Part shown: positions 20,355 through 29,604 of the stretch, one piece after another
Layout of the letters: each line of letters begins with the position of its first letter
Numbering within the stretch: position 1 is the first letter of the stretch
Assembly (NCBI RefSeq): GCF_000743525.1
Contig: NZ_JQGK01000019.1
Span: 1 to 55,440, forward strand
Direction: 5' to 3'
DNA length: 55,440 nucleotides
From: Sulfurospirillum sp. SCADC
Lineage (GTDB): Bacteria; Campylobacterota; Campylobacteria; Campylobacterales; Sulfurospirillaceae
Translations under genes and position numbers: made by a program
Notes under the pieces: generated by a model
Told to the model about the DNA's origin: nothing
The model's database searches: none
The model's input: the letters and a program-made list of their open reading frames with translations, nothing else

Positions 20355-21066
20355 GGATAAGATTTAAAAGCTCTGTTTGATCAAAAGTGCGTGTGGGTGG
20401 AGCTGTATGCGCCATCGTTTCGTTTACATGTAAATAATTTTGGAGGTAATAAGTGCCTTGATAGCCCTTTACATGTAAATCTTTAATGATCGCATTGATG
20501 TCAGTGGGTGTCAGCAGATCTGGGTGCAGTGTGGTGCGTACTTCAAATGGAAATGAGCGTTGAATTAGCATGCTCAGACTCTGTTCAAAGCGCTCAAAAT
20601 GGCGGTGATGCGTTAAGGTTTCATACTGCTGTTTGGGAGCTTTGTAATCAAGGGCGATGTAGTCCACCAGCTTTTTCTCGATTAAACGCTCTAGTAGCTC
20701 TGGATAGGTGCCGTTGGTGTCGATTTTGATCTTATAGCCTAAGGCTTTAATCGCTTCGCAAAAAGGCTCAAGATGTGGGTAGAGCGTACATTCGCCGCCA
20801 CTTAAAACCACACCATCCAGACGACCTTGGCGCGATTGTAAAAAGTGTAGGGCATATTCGAGGTCAATCGTGCCATTTTCGCGTACGATACGAGGATTGT
20901 AGCAATACGGACATGCCATATTGCACTTGGCAAACCAAAAGATCGACGCTAGATGATGGGGATAATCCAGCGTCGTAAATTTGGTAATGCTGTGGATTGC
21001 CTTATCGGCAAGAGCATTTTTCAACAAATTGAATGCGCTCCCGATGTTCGCCTGTTTTACCAACAT
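20335..21066 (-). CDS. nrdG: Anaerobic ribonucleotide reductase activating protein (radical SAM)
   Basis: 243 residues. It generates the glycyl radical on NrdD. The radical-SAM cluster motif is C48xxxC52xxC55 in AKCNMACPYCYNP, preceded by KFTTLDYPHHLASIFWF. ATG 21066 overlaps the glycyl-radical gene by about 65 nt; the first 20 or so residues are atypical, and a TTG start within that stretch is possible. Two TACATGTA copies occur 45 bp apart near its 3' end (20425 and 20470), both reading Leu-His-Val. Confidence 0.9.
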   Translation of the reverse strand: MLVKQANIGSAFNLLKNALADKAIHSITKFTTLDYPHHLASIFWFAKCNMACPYCYNPRIVRENGTIDLEYALHFLQSRQGRLDGVVLSGGECTLYPHLEPFCEAIKALGYKIKIDTNGTYPELLERLIEKKLVDYIALDYKAPKQQYETLTHHRHFERFEQSLSMLIQRSFPFEVRTTLHPDLLTPTDINAIIKDLHVKGYQGTYYLQNYLHVNETMAHTAPPTRTFDQTELLNLIPIAFRN

Positions 21067-21166
21067 TAAAACTCTCTACGGGTCTGTGGTAGCCCATAAC
21101 ACGGGTATAAACGATACATTTAGTACGTTTTTCTTTTAACTTCTCTAAAATTTCGGTTTGACTCAC
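21002..21166 (-). CDS. Glycyl-radical C-terminal fragment of anaerobic RNR (separate gene)
   Basis: 54 residues starting with GTG at 21166: SQTEILEKLKEKRT, then KCIVYTRVMGYHRPVESFNV, then GKTGEHRERIQFV. The RVMGY pentapeptide and the following RPV..(F/W)N.GK..E match the glycyl-radical loop found at the very end of full-length NrdD proteins. Here it is a free gene: the long nrdD frame ends in TGA 4 nt into this gene (GTGA), and an AAGGAG lies 7-8 nt before the GTG inside the nrdD tail. The radical glycine would be delivered on a separate polypeptide that must dock into NrdD. It overlaps nrdG downstream. Confidence 0.82.
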   Translation of the reverse strand: MSQTEILEKLKEKRTKCIVYTRVMGYHRPVESFNVGKTGEHRERIQFVEKCSCR

Positions 21167-23268
21167 GATACTTCTCCTTTTTTGAATTGTTCGACGAGTT
21201 CTTCGTCGCATTTCGGGCAAAATTCATGCTCACCACTGATGTAGCCATGCTTCTCACACACCGAAAAAACCGGTGTGATCGTAAGGTATGGCATACGGTA
21301 GTTGGTGATTACGTTTTTAACCAACTTTTTGCACGCTTCACTGGAACTAATGCGCTCTTTCATGTAAAGATGCAGAACGGTTCCGCCTGTGTAGGAGCAT
21401 TGAAGGTCATCTTGGAGATCCAATGCCTCAAAAGGATCATCGGTAAAATTCGCAGGAAGTTGAGAGGAGTTGGTGTAGTAGACATTTTTTCCCGATCCTG
21501 CTTGGATGATCTCAGGGTAGCGTTTTTTATCTTCTTTGGCAAAACGGTACGTTGTTCCCTCTGCCGGAGTGGCTTCAAGATTGTAGAGATTTCCCGTCTC
21601 TTCTTGATAGGTGACCATTTTGTTGCGCACAAATTCTAAGATTTCGTGAGCAAATTCCATTCCATACTCATCGGCAATGGTATGTTTGTCATCGGTAAAA
21701 TTGCGAATCATCTCGTTGATACCGTTGACTCCAATGGTCGAGAAATGGCTGTTAAACCCTGGCAAATAACGCGCCGTATACGGGTAAAGCCCACGGTTGT
21801 ACATCTCTTGCACAAAGACGCGCTTCTTTTCTAACGTTGATTTGGCAAGATCCATCAGGTATTCAAATCGCTCCATCAACTCTTTTTTATTGCCTTTATA
21901 GAGGTACCCAAGACGCGCCATATTTAAGGTCACAACACCAATACTTCCTGTCATCTCCGCACTTCCAAAAAGTCCACCACCGCGTTTTAACAGCTCTCTA
22001 AGATCGAGTTGCAACCGACAACACATCGAGCGCACATGTCCAGGTTTGTAAGCTTTTGGGTTTTCAACGAGTTTTCCCTCAGCATCTCTAACGTATTGGC
22101 TTCCTATGAAGTTTTGAAAGTAGGAAGAGCCTATTTTGGCGGTATTTTCAAAAAGAAGTTCGGTGTTTTCTCCATCCCAATCAAAATCTTCGGTAATATT
22201 AACGGTCGGAATCGGGAAGGTAAAGGGTTGACCCGTTTTATCGCCCTCGGTCATCACTTCATAGTACGCTTTGTTGATCTGATTCATCTCTTTTTGGAAA
22301 TGTTTATAAGTCATCGCTTCGAGTGAATTCACACCGCGTTTTTTTGCCTCTTCAAGGAGTTCCGCATCGTTGATCTCTTTAAACAGATGGCGTTGACTTG
22401 AGGTTGGGATTTGATCGGCTAAATCGGTTGGAACGGTCCAATCAATCGTAATATTGGTAAACGGGCTTTGTCCCCAACGCGCAGGAACATTGAGATTGTA
22501 AATAAAGCTGCGAATTGCTTTTTTGATCTCTTTGAAGGAAATTTTATCTTTAAACGCGTATGGCGCTAGGTAGGTATCGAACGAGCTAAATGCTTGTGCC
22601 CCTGCCCATTCACTTTGTAAGATGCCTAAAAAGTTTGCCATCTGACCGAGTGCTTCTCTAAAGTGCATCGGAGGTCGACTCTCTACGCGACCGCGAACAC
22701 CATTAAAGCCTTCATCCAGTAAAACTCTTAGGCTCCAACCGGCACAATACGCCGTTAAACAATCCAAATCATGGATATGGTAGTCGCCATTTCGGTGCGC
22801 TAAACCCTCTTCTTTGGAGTAAATTTTATCAAGCCAGTAGTTAGCGATGACTTTGCCTGCAGTGTTGTTCACAAGGCCCGCATTGGAGTAGCCGGTGTTG
22901 GAGTTTGCTTTAATTCTCCAGTCACTTTTGCCAATGTACTCTTCAATCGTTTGGCTAGAATTCACATACGTCGTATCTTCATTCAGTCCGTAAATGTGCT
23001 CGCGTTGCATCTTGTGCGTATGTCGGTAGAGAATGAATGAGCGCATTACATCAAAATAACGAGATTTGTAAAGCTCTTGTTCGATCATATCTTGGAAGTC
23101 TTCGACCGCTGCTACCCGTTTCTTCTCGATTCGCTTTTGAATCTCTTTAAAAATGCTTTCATCGTACGTGACACCTTCACTTTTAAAGGCCTTTTTGATA
23201 GCGTCTTCGATCTTATAGGGCTGAAATTCTTCGGTGGTACCGTCGCGTTTGAGAACTTTGGTTAGCAT
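21163..23268 (-). CDS. nrdD: Anaerobic ribonucleoside-triphosphate reductase, main chain without glycyl-radical tail
   Basis: 701 residues. The N-terminal ATP-cone (KVLKRDGTTEEFQPYKIEDAI onward) precedes the NrdD barrel with YCAGWSLRVLLDEGFN, WGQSPFTNITIDWTVP and TGSIGVVTLNMARLGY. The protein stops after the zinc-site region VCEKHGYISGEHEFCPKCDEELV, exactly where the glycyl-radical loop normally follows. That loop is encoded by the next, overlapping gene. The enzyme makes dNTPs without oxygen. It has its own upstream region of 206 bp with short dyads. Confidence 0.93.
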   Translation of the reverse strand: MLTKVLKRDGTTEEFQPYKIEDAIKKAFKSEGVTYDESIFKEIQKRIEKKRVAAVEDFQDMIEQELYKSRYFDVMRSFILYRHTHKMQREHIYGLNEDTTYVNSSQTIEEYIGKSDWRIKANSNTGYSNAGLVNNTAGKVIANYWLDKIYSKEEGLAHRNGDYHIHDLDCLTAYCAGWSLRVLLDEGFNGVRGRVESRPPMHFREALGQMANFLGILQSEWAGAQAFSSFDTYLAPYAFKDKISFKEIKKAIRSFIYNLNVPARWGQSPFTNITIDWTVPTDLADQIPTSSQRHLFKEINDAELLEEAKKRGVNSLEAMTYKHFQKEMNQINKAYYEVMTEGDKTGQPFTFPIPTVNITEDFDWDGENTELLFENTAKIGSSYFQNFIGSQYVRDAEGKLVENPKAYKPGHVRSMCCRLQLDLRELLKRGGGLFGSAEMTGSIGVVTLNMARLGYLYKGNKKELMERFEYLMDLAKSTLEKKRVFVQEMYNRGLYPYTARYLPGFNSHFSTIGVNGINEMIRNFTDDKHTIADEYGMEFAHEILEFVRNKMVTYQEETGNLYNLEATPAEGTTYRFAKEDKKRYPEIIQAGSGKNVYYTNSSQLPANFTDDPFEALDLQDDLQCSYTGGTVLHLYMKERISSSEACKKLVKNVITNYRMPYLTITPVFSVCEKHGYISGEHEFCPKCDEELVEQFKKGEVS

Positions 23269-23335
23269 GGTTATCCTAGATTTAAAAGTAGAGAAGATTA
23301 TAGTAAGTATAAAATTTAAAGAAACTTAATAATTA

Positions 23336-23417
23336 ACCTGAAACACTTATGTCACAGGTGATAAGTAAAGCTTTTTTAATTAGTTTTATTAACGTGTATA
23401 GTCCCTAATTAAAGGGA
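23336..23417 (-). promoter_or_regulatory. Upstream region of nrdD with two short dyads
   Basis: Two inverted repeats lie 68-149 bp before nrdD: ACCTG-N14-CAGGT (23336-23359) and TCCCT-AATTAA-AGGGA (23402-23417). They sit in very AT-rich DNA of the 206-bp gap between the racemase and nrdD genes. Candidate sites for an oxygen- or dNTP-linked regulator; none matches an NrdR box convincingly. Confidence 0.3.
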
Positions 23418-23474
23418 TTAATCTTAACTTTATGCTTTAAAATATTAAAATTTAAAATTAATTTTTATTATAAG

Positions 23475-24176
23475 TTATAATCTGCCAAGTGCGCGCTTGA
23501 GCGCTGCGTTTACATGTAAAACAGTTGTATCAAATAGCGGTAAATGAGCGCTTTTTTGATCCAGTAAAAGACCAATTTCTGTGCATCCTAAAATCACTGC
23601 ATCGATCTGTTCATCATGACATTTAAGCTCATTGATGATCTTTAAAAATATCTCTTTGGAGGCTGTTTCAATTTTACCAATACAAAGCTCTTCAAAAATG
23701 ATGCGATTGATCTTCTCAATTGACGTAACATCGGGGATAACCACATCAATTTGATGAGCATTTAAAACCTCTGTGTAAAACATCTCTTGCATCGTAAACT
23801 TGGTTCCAAGCAAAATAGCTTTACGCGCACCTTGTGCATGCAGCGCGTTTGCAGTTGCTTCTGCTATGTGTAAAAAAGGTGTTTTGACATGCGGTGTGAT
23901 AAGTGGAAGGATTTTGTGCATTGTATTGGTGCAGAGGAGTATAAAATCTACTCCTGCGCGTTCCAGTGAAAGTGCTGCTTCTTGGAGGATCTCAGCAGCC
24001 TCTTTCCATTTTTCTTCGCTTTGAAAGCGTGCAATCGGTGCAAAATCAACGGAATGAAGGATGATCTTAGCACTATGCAGTCCCCCCAGTTTTGTTTTTA
24101 CACCCTCGTTTAAAAGTGTGTAATAACTCTGTGTGGACTCCCAACTCATGCCACCGATCAATCCTATTGTTTTCAT
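23475..24176 (-). CDS. Aspartate/glutamate racemase family protein
   Basis: 233 residues. Begins MKTIGLIGGMSWESTQSYY, the typical start of the RacX/YgeA subfamily. Both catalytic cysteines are in place: C82 in ILLCTNTMHKI and C198 in VILGCTEIGLL. It probably interconverts a D/L amino acid pair (broad-specificity racemase); the exact substrate is not readable. It is placed between nrdA (28 bp upstream, with a TACATGTA copy at 24187) and nrdD without obvious functional link. Confidence 0.9.
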   Translation of the reverse strand: MKTIGLIGGMSWESTQSYYTLLNEGVKTKLGGLHSAKIILHSVDFAPIARFQSEEKWKEAAEILQEAALSLERAGVDFILLCTNTMHKILPLITPHVKTPFLHIAEATANALHAQGARKAILLGTKFTMQEMFYTEVLNAHQIDVVIPDVTSIEKINRIIFEELCIGKIETASKEIFLKIINELKCHDEQIDAVILGCTEIGLLLDQKSAHLPLFDTTVLHVNAALKRALGRL

Positions 24177-24204
24177 TTTTAACCTTTACATGTAAAGCGT
24201 TTTG

Positions 24205-26571
24205 TTACTGACAACCCTCGCACTCAATGCTACGATCCGCTACTTCGAGTTTATTCTCAGGCGATTGAGAACGAAGGTAATAGGTCGATTTAATGCCGAG
24301 TTTCCATCCAAGCATATAGATGTCATTGAGGTACTTTCCACTGGCTTTATCAAGGGTAATGAAAATGTTAAGGCTTTGTCCTTGATCGATCCATTTTTGA
24401 CGAATAGCACCTGCTTTGATGAGCACTCTTTGATCCAGTTCATACGCAGGCGTGTAAAAATTCCACGTATCAGGACTTAGATTTGGAACGACCACCGGAA
24501 TCATACCTGAGAGATTCTCTTCAAACCATTTGCGTTTATACACAGGTTCGATCGTTTGTGTGGTGCCGACTAAAATGGAGATAGAGCTTGTTGGTGCGAC
24601 TGCCATCAAATAGCCATTGCGCATACCATTCTTTTTCACTTTTTCTCTCAAACTGTCCCAGTCGTACATGTAACCAAAAAGTCCACCGCGATCCACTAGT
24701 TTTTTCGCCTCTTCATTGGCGGTGTCGATGGGGAAAATGCCTCGGCTCCATTTTGAGCCTTCAAATTCGGGGTACATTCCTTTTTCAATCGCAAGATTGG
24801 AAGAGGCAAGAATAGCGTTGTAACTCACCGCTTCCATCACTTCATCGATTTTGCTAAAGTGCTCATAACTTCCCCACGCGATGTGTTGTTCCGCCAGCAT
24901 TTGTGCTTCACCCATGACGCCCAAACCAATGGCGCGTGATTTGAGGTTCGTGTGTTTGACTTTGGCATGCGGATAGAAGTTGAGATCAATGACGTTATCA
25001 AGCATTCGAATGGCAATTGGAACGGTTCTCTCAATATCTTCTTTGGTATGAATCAATGAGAGATTGACACTGGCAAGGTTACACACAGCCGTTTTGCCCT
25101 CCACCATCTCTTTTTCAACAATGAAAATATCTTTGCCATTGATGCTATCTAGAGCCGTTACTTTTTTCGCCTCTTTGGTCACACCACTATCCACCGTGAC
25201 TAAATCGCTCTCTTCATAGGTATCAATGCTCTGGTCATTGTACACAATTTTGATTTTGTAATGATTGGGTGCCGTATTTTGAAAGATCTCGGTGCATAGG
25301 TTGGAGCTTCGAATGATGCCTGTATGATCGTTAGGGTTGGCACGATTGGCATTGTCTTTGAAACAGAGGAATGGGCTTCCGCTCTCAAAATAACTGGTCA
25401 GTATCTTTTTCCACAACTCTTTAGCTGGCACATACTCTTTGGAAATGGCATCGTTTTGCTCATACGCAGTGTAACGACGCTCAAACTCTTCACCATAGAC
25501 TTCCGCAAGATCGCCCGCTTCAGCAGGATCAAACAGTGTCCACATCGCATTGGCTTCCACGCGTTTCATAAAGAGATCATTGATCCAGAGTGCGGGGAAA
25601 AGATCGTGTGCGCGACGTCTCTCTTCGCCTGAGTTTTTCTTCAAGTCTAAGAAGTCAGAAATATCCATATGCCATGGCTCTAAATAAACCGCAATGGCAC
25701 CTTTCCGGGTTCCTAGTTGATCAACGGCAATGGCGATGTCATTGGTGATTTTAAGAAAGGGTATCACGCCACCTGCAGCATTTTTATGCCCATCGATCAT
25801 GCCACCCATGGAACGAACCAAATTCCAATCCCAACCAATGCCCCCGCCAAATTTACTCAGTAGCGACATCTCTTTGTAAGAGTCAAATATACCTTCGATG
25901 TTATCAGGGGTACTTCCGATGTAGCATGAACTGAGTTGATGACGTGTTGTACGTGCATTGGAGAGTGTAGGGGTTGCAAGCATCACTTCAAATTTACTAA
26001 TGACATCGTAAAACTTTTTTGCCCAATCTTGAGAGTTCAGCTCATTTTGCGCCAAAAACATGGCAATTGCCATAAACATATGCTGTGGCAATTCAATCGG
26101 TCTTCCTTGTCTGTTTTTGATCAAATAACGATCGTGAAGGGTTTTTATCCCCAGATAGGTAAATTGAAGATCACGTTCAGGCTTGAGGTGCGCTTCAAGG
26201 TCTTTAAGATCGTATTTGGCTTTCATCCCAAGTGCAATACGTCCCTCTTTCTCTCCACGATCCAGATACTCAGCAAAGCTTCCATACCCTGTAAAGCCAT
26301 TGACTTTATGGTAGAGATCATACAGAAACAGACGCGCCGCAACAAAAGTCCAATTTGGGCGATCAATATCGATCTTGTCCACCGCCGTTTTGATCAATGT
26401 CTTTTGAATCTCTTCCGTGGTGATTTGATCGCGAAATTGAATCTTGGCATCGACCTCGAGTTCGCTCTGAGAGACGTTATCCAAACCTTTGATAGCAGAG
26501 CTGGTATATTTTTGAATTTTAGAGATGTCTAGTGGCTCAATGCGACCATTACGCTTTTGGACGGTTAACAT
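24205..26571 (-). CDS. nrdA: Ribonucleoside-diphosphate reductase, alpha subunit (class I)
   Basis: 788 residues. The N-terminal ATP-cone (VQKRNGRIEPLDISKIQKYTS) is the dATP activity switch. The active-site cysteines appear in HQLSSCYIGS, NLCTEIFQ and CNLASVNL, and the C-terminal redox pair is ECEGCQ, the last residues of the protein. It pairs with NrdB (17785-18807). Its ATG overlaps the purB stop (TAATG), so purine synthesis and dNTP production are transcriptionally linked here. A one-off reading of the palindrome (GYMY) is found at 24665. Confidence 0.96.
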   Translation of the reverse strand: MLTVQKRNGRIEPLDISKIQKYTSSAIKGLDNVSQSELEVDAKIQFRDQITTEEIQKTLIKTAVDKIDIDRPNWTFVAARLFLYDLYHKVNGFTGYGSFAEYLDRGEKEGRIALGMKAKYDLKDLEAHLKPERDLQFTYLGIKTLHDRYLIKNRQGRPIELPQHMFMAIAMFLAQNELNSQDWAKKFYDVISKFEVMLATPTLSNARTTRHQLSSCYIGSTPDNIEGIFDSYKEMSLLSKFGGGIGWDWNLVRSMGGMIDGHKNAAGGVIPFLKITNDIAIAVDQLGTRKGAIAVYLEPWHMDISDFLDLKKNSGEERRRAHDLFPALWINDLFMKRVEANAMWTLFDPAEAGDLAEVYGEEFERRYTAYEQNDAISKEYVPAKELWKKILTSYFESGSPFLCFKDNANRANPNDHTGIIRSSNLCTEIFQNTAPNHYKIKIVYNDQSIDTYEESDLVTVDSGVTKEAKKVTALDSINGKDIFIVEKEMVEGKTAVCNLASVNLSLIHTKEDIERTVPIAIRMLDNVIDLNFYPHAKVKHTNLKSRAIGLGVMGEAQMLAEQHIAWGSYEHFSKIDEVMEAVSYNAILASSNLAIEKGMYPEFEGSKWSRGIFPIDTANEEAKKLVDRGGLFGYMYDWDSLREKVKKNGMRNGYLMAVAPTSSISILVGTTQTIEPVYKRKWFEENLSGMIPVVVPNLSPDTWNFYTPAYELDQRVLIKAGAIRQKWIDQGQSLNIFITLDKASGKYLNDIYMLGWKLGIKSTYYLRSQSPENKLEVADRSIECEGCQ

Positions 26572-27899
26572 TATTTGAACACCCTTTGAAAGATTTTATC
26601 GACATTTTTTGTATAGTAGCTATAGTCAAAACACTCTCTGATTTCTGTTTCACTCAGTTTGGCTCTTAAATCTTCATCGCCTAGTAAGTTTTGAAGATAC
26701 AAACTTTCTCCATCGCTGTTAAGTGCAGGTTTTCCATGCTGAAGATCTTCCCAGACTTTCATCGCATTGCGTTGAACAATTTTATACGCATCTTCACGCG
26801 ATACATTTTTAAGGGGGAGTTCAAGTAAAATGCGTTGGGAAAAAACAAGACCACCCGTGAGATTGAGGTTGCGCATCATATTTTCTGGGTAAACGACGAG
26901 TTTGGAGATAACACTGTTAAGGCGACTGAGCATAAAATCCGTGGTTATGAAACCATCTGGAAGTATAAAACGCTCGACTGAGCTGTGACTGATGTCTCTC
27001 TCGTGCCATAATGCGACGTTTTCCATAGCTGGGATCGCGAAAGAGCGAATCATACGGCAAAGACCCGTAATGTTCTCGCTAAGGACAGGATTGCGCTTGT
27101 GAGGCATGGCAGAGCTTCCTTTTTGTCCTTTTTCAAAAAACTCTTCGCATTCATACACTTCGGTGCGTTGATAGTGACGTACCGCAACGGCAATTTTCTC
27201 ACAACTGGAAGCTAAAAGTGCAAGAGCATTCATCAGTGCCGCATAACGATCACGTTGAATGACTTGGTTGGAAACAGGAGCAGGTGTGAGTCCAAGGTCT
27301 TCACATACATACTCTTCAAGCTCAATGGGTGAATGCGCCATATTGCCCATCGCACCACTGATCTGTCCTACCGAAATGACTTCCATCACATTTTCAAGAT
27401 TTTTGAGACTTCGTTTGATCTCTTCATACCAAATAGCAAGCACTAAACCAAAAGTAATGGGTTCACCATGAATACCATGACTTCGTCCGACCATCAAGGT
27501 CATCTTGTGTTCCATGGCTCTCGTTTTCAATGATTCCATCAATATTTTGACATCGTCAATGATTACATGTAAAGAGTCACGCATCTGAAGGGCAACGGCA
27601 GTGTCGATACAATCTGAGCTAGTCATGCCATAATGCACCCATCTGCTCTCTTCGCCTAGGCTATCTGCAACACTGGTTAAAAAAGCAATCACATCATGAC
27701 GGGTCACTTTTTCAATTTCATCAATACGGTCAATATTAAACTTTGCGTTCTTAACGATCTTCTCACAATCGACATCTGGAATGAGCCCTAATTTATTCCA
27801 TGCTTTGGTTGCGGCTTTTTCGACTCTGAGCCATGCGTCGTATTTTGCCTCAATTGTCCAATGCTTTTTCATCTCTTCTCGTGCGTAGCGCTCTACCAT
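26571..27899 (-). CDS. purB: Adenylosuccinate lyase
   Basis: 442 residues. It catalyses two steps of purine synthesis (SAICAR to AICAR, adenylosuccinate to AMP). The fumarase/aspartase superfamily signature GSSAMPHKRNP is present, with TSSDCIDTAVALQ and GRSHGIHGEP earlier. I prefer ATG 27899, six bases after AGGA, to the ATG two codons upstream that abuts the AGGA; nrdB has the same arrangement. First gene of purB-nrdA. Confidence 0.96.
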   Translation of the reverse strand: MVERYAREEMKKHWTIEAKYDAWLRVEKAATKAWNKLGLIPDVDCEKIVKNAKFNIDRIDEIEKVTRHDVIAFLTSVADSLGEESRWVHYGMTSSDCIDTAVALQMRDSLHVIIDDVKILMESLKTRAMEHKMTLMVGRSHGIHGEPITFGLVLAIWYEEIKRSLKNLENVMEVISVGQISGAMGNMAHSPIELEEYVCEDLGLTPAPVSNQVIQRDRYAALMNALALLASSCEKIAVAVRHYQRTEVYECEEFFEKGQKGSSAMPHKRNPVLSENITGLCRMIRSFAIPAMENVALWHERDISHSSVERFILPDGFITTDFMLSRLNSVISKLVVYPENMMRNLNLTGGLVFSQRILLELPLKNVSREDAYKIVQRNAMKVWEDLQHGKPALNSDGESLYLQNLLGDEDLRAKLSETEIRECFDYSYYTKNVDKIFQRVFK

Positions 27900-28016
27900 T
27901 CTCATTCCTTGTCTGTTTGTGATTTTTCTGTGATAAAATACGGTGAATTTATCTATTATTGCGTGTTTTATGTAATGATTTATTGTAACAATATCGGACT
28001 AAAAAAGGGTTGAATT

Positions 28017-28925
28017 TTGGCGTATACTTTGAAAAAGTTTGTTCTTGAAAAACCAACACTAGCCTTTCGTTTCTTAATGGATATCTTTGATATTCGTATG
28101 GGTGAAGCGCAAAAGATGATTGACAAACGACGTGTTTTTGTCGAAGGCGAACAGCTTCTGAAAAAATCAACAGTTATCGTAGGTAATATTAGTGTGGTCG
28201 TTTTTGAAGGTGAATCCAGAGGATTGGTGCCTGTTTTTGAGACAGAAGATTTTGCGGTATTTGAAAAGCCCAGTGGTGTGATGATGCACCCACGAAAGCG
28301 CAGTGATGGATATACACTGAATGATGAAATAAAATCATTGTACGGTAAAGATGCCAATGCCGCGCACCGCATTGACAAAAGCACGAGCGGTTTGGTTTTG
28401 GTTGGTAAACATAAACAAGCTGAAATTGAACTCAAACGTCTTTTTGCGACACGTCATGTTCAAAAGAGTTATGTGGCGTTGGTGCATGGGAAAATGGATG
28501 ATGTGCTGATGATCGATGAAAGACTCAAACGTGATGTTGCGACCAGTCAAATTCGCTTAAAAGTTCATGTGGATGAGAGAGGGAAAATTTCTCAAACAAA
28601 AATTACACCATTGCACTACTTTGAGGATAAAAATGCCACATTGGTTGAGGCGATTCCTTATACAGGTCGCCAACATCAAATCAGGGTTCATTTGTTCCAC
28701 GTGAAACATCATATTGTCGGCGATCCCATTTATGGTGTTGAAGAAGAAGATGCTGAGCGTTTTTTGGACGGTACAATGAATATGGATGAGCAAATTGCTC
28801 TAACACACAGTCCACGCCTTCTTTTGCATGCGCAAACCTTAGCATTTGAATATAAAGGAATTTCTTATAAGATAGCATCACAGTTTGATGCTAAAATTGA
28901 ATTTTACACATTGATGAAAGGTTAG
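28017..28925 (+). CDS. RluA-family pseudouridine synthase
   Basis: 302 residues. N-terminal S4-like RNA-binding part (AQKMIDKRRVFVEGEQL) followed by the synthase domain with the catalytic Asp in AHRIDKSTSGLVLVGK (D120) and GRQHQIRVHL. It isomerises uridine in rRNA or tRNA; RluC, RluD and TruC types cannot be told apart by eye. The start is a TTG at 28017 with AAAAAAGGG seven bases upstream; no in-frame ATG fits the domain better. Spaced 2 nt from the FAH gene. Confidence 0.9.
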   Translation: MAYTLKKFVLEKPTLAFRFLMDIFDIRMGEAQKMIDKRRVFVEGEQLLKKSTVIVGNISVVVFEGESRGLVPVFETEDFAVFEKPSGVMMHPRKRSDGYTLNDEIKSLYGKDANAAHRIDKSTSGLVLVGKHKQAEIELKRLFATRHVQKSYVALVHGKMDDVLMIDERLKRDVATSQIRLKVHVDERGKISQTKITPLHYFEDKNATLVEAIPYTGRQHQIRVHLFHVKHHIVGDPIYGVEEEDAERFLDGTMNMDEQIALTHSPRLLLHAQTLAFEYKGISYKIASQFDAKIEFYTLMKG

Positions 28926-28927
28926 AG

Positions 28928-29542
28928 ATGAAAACAGTTGTTCTTGATGGTATACGCGTTGCGCCAAGCAAGGTTGTCTGTATTGGTCGAAATTACGTTG
29001 AACATATTAAAGAGTTAAACAATGAGGTGCCAACCTCAATGGTTCTTTTTATGAAACCTAACACAGCACTCAGCAGTGAGCTGATAACAGGTGTGCAAAC
29101 ACCACTGCATTATGAAGGTGAAATCTCTTTTTTAATTAAGCAAGGAAAGATTTGTGCAGTTGCTTTTGGACTTGATTTGACTAACCGCGAACTTCAGAGT
29201 GAGCTTAAAGCAAAAGGGTTGCCGTGGGAGCGTGCAAAGGCTTTTGATGGCGCTGCTGTTATGAGTTCGTTTGTCAGTATTGATGAATCGGATGTCAACA
29301 AACTCTCGATGCAATTATGGATTAACGGTGTGTTAGTACAAGAAGGAAATATTGATTTGATGATTCACAAACCTTTGTCTGTTATTACTGAGATTAACTC
29401 CTTTTCAACACTGATTGATAATGATATTGTAATGAGTGGGACACCAAAAGGGGTAGGGAGTTATATCAAAGGGGATCTGTTCGTTGGTAAGATTTTTATT
29501 GCTGATAAAGAGATTATTTCTCAGGAGTGGACCGCAAAATAG
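28928..29542 (+). CDS. Fumarylacetoacetate hydrolase family protein
   Basis: 204 residues. The FAH fold signature CIGRNYVEHIKELNNEVP (18-35) is followed by the metal-binding acidic residues of HYEGEISFLI. The end has SGTPKGVG. Such proteins act as acylpyruvate hydrolases, oxaloacetate decarboxylases or isomerases. The substrate is not determined by sequence, and the protein is slightly short for the family. A binding site AAAGG lies at good spacing. A strong hairpin follows at once. Confidence 0.88.
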   Translation: MKTVVLDGIRVAPSKVVCIGRNYVEHIKELNNEVPTSMVLFMKPNTALSSELITGVQTPLHYEGEISFLIKQGKICAVAFGLDLTNRELQSELKAKGLPWERAKAFDGAAVMSSFVSIDESDVNKLSMQLWINGVLVQEGNIDLMIHKPLSVITEINSFSTLIDNDIVMSGTPKGVGSYIKGDLFVGKIFIADKEIISQEWTAK

Positions 29543-29546
29543 AATC

Positions 29547-29577
29547 AATAGCGCTTAGGATTTTCCTAAGCGCTATT
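29547..29577. terminator. Bidirectional hairpin between convergent genes
   Basis: AATAGCGCTTAGG (29547-29559), loop ATTTT, CCTAAGCGCTATT (29565-29577): a perfect 13-bp stem, 5 bp after the FAH-family stop and facing the small membrane peptide from the other strand. The flanks are T/A-rich in both directions. Confidence 0.75.
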
Positions 29578-29604
29578 CTAAAATATACTTTACATGTAAA
29601 GCCA

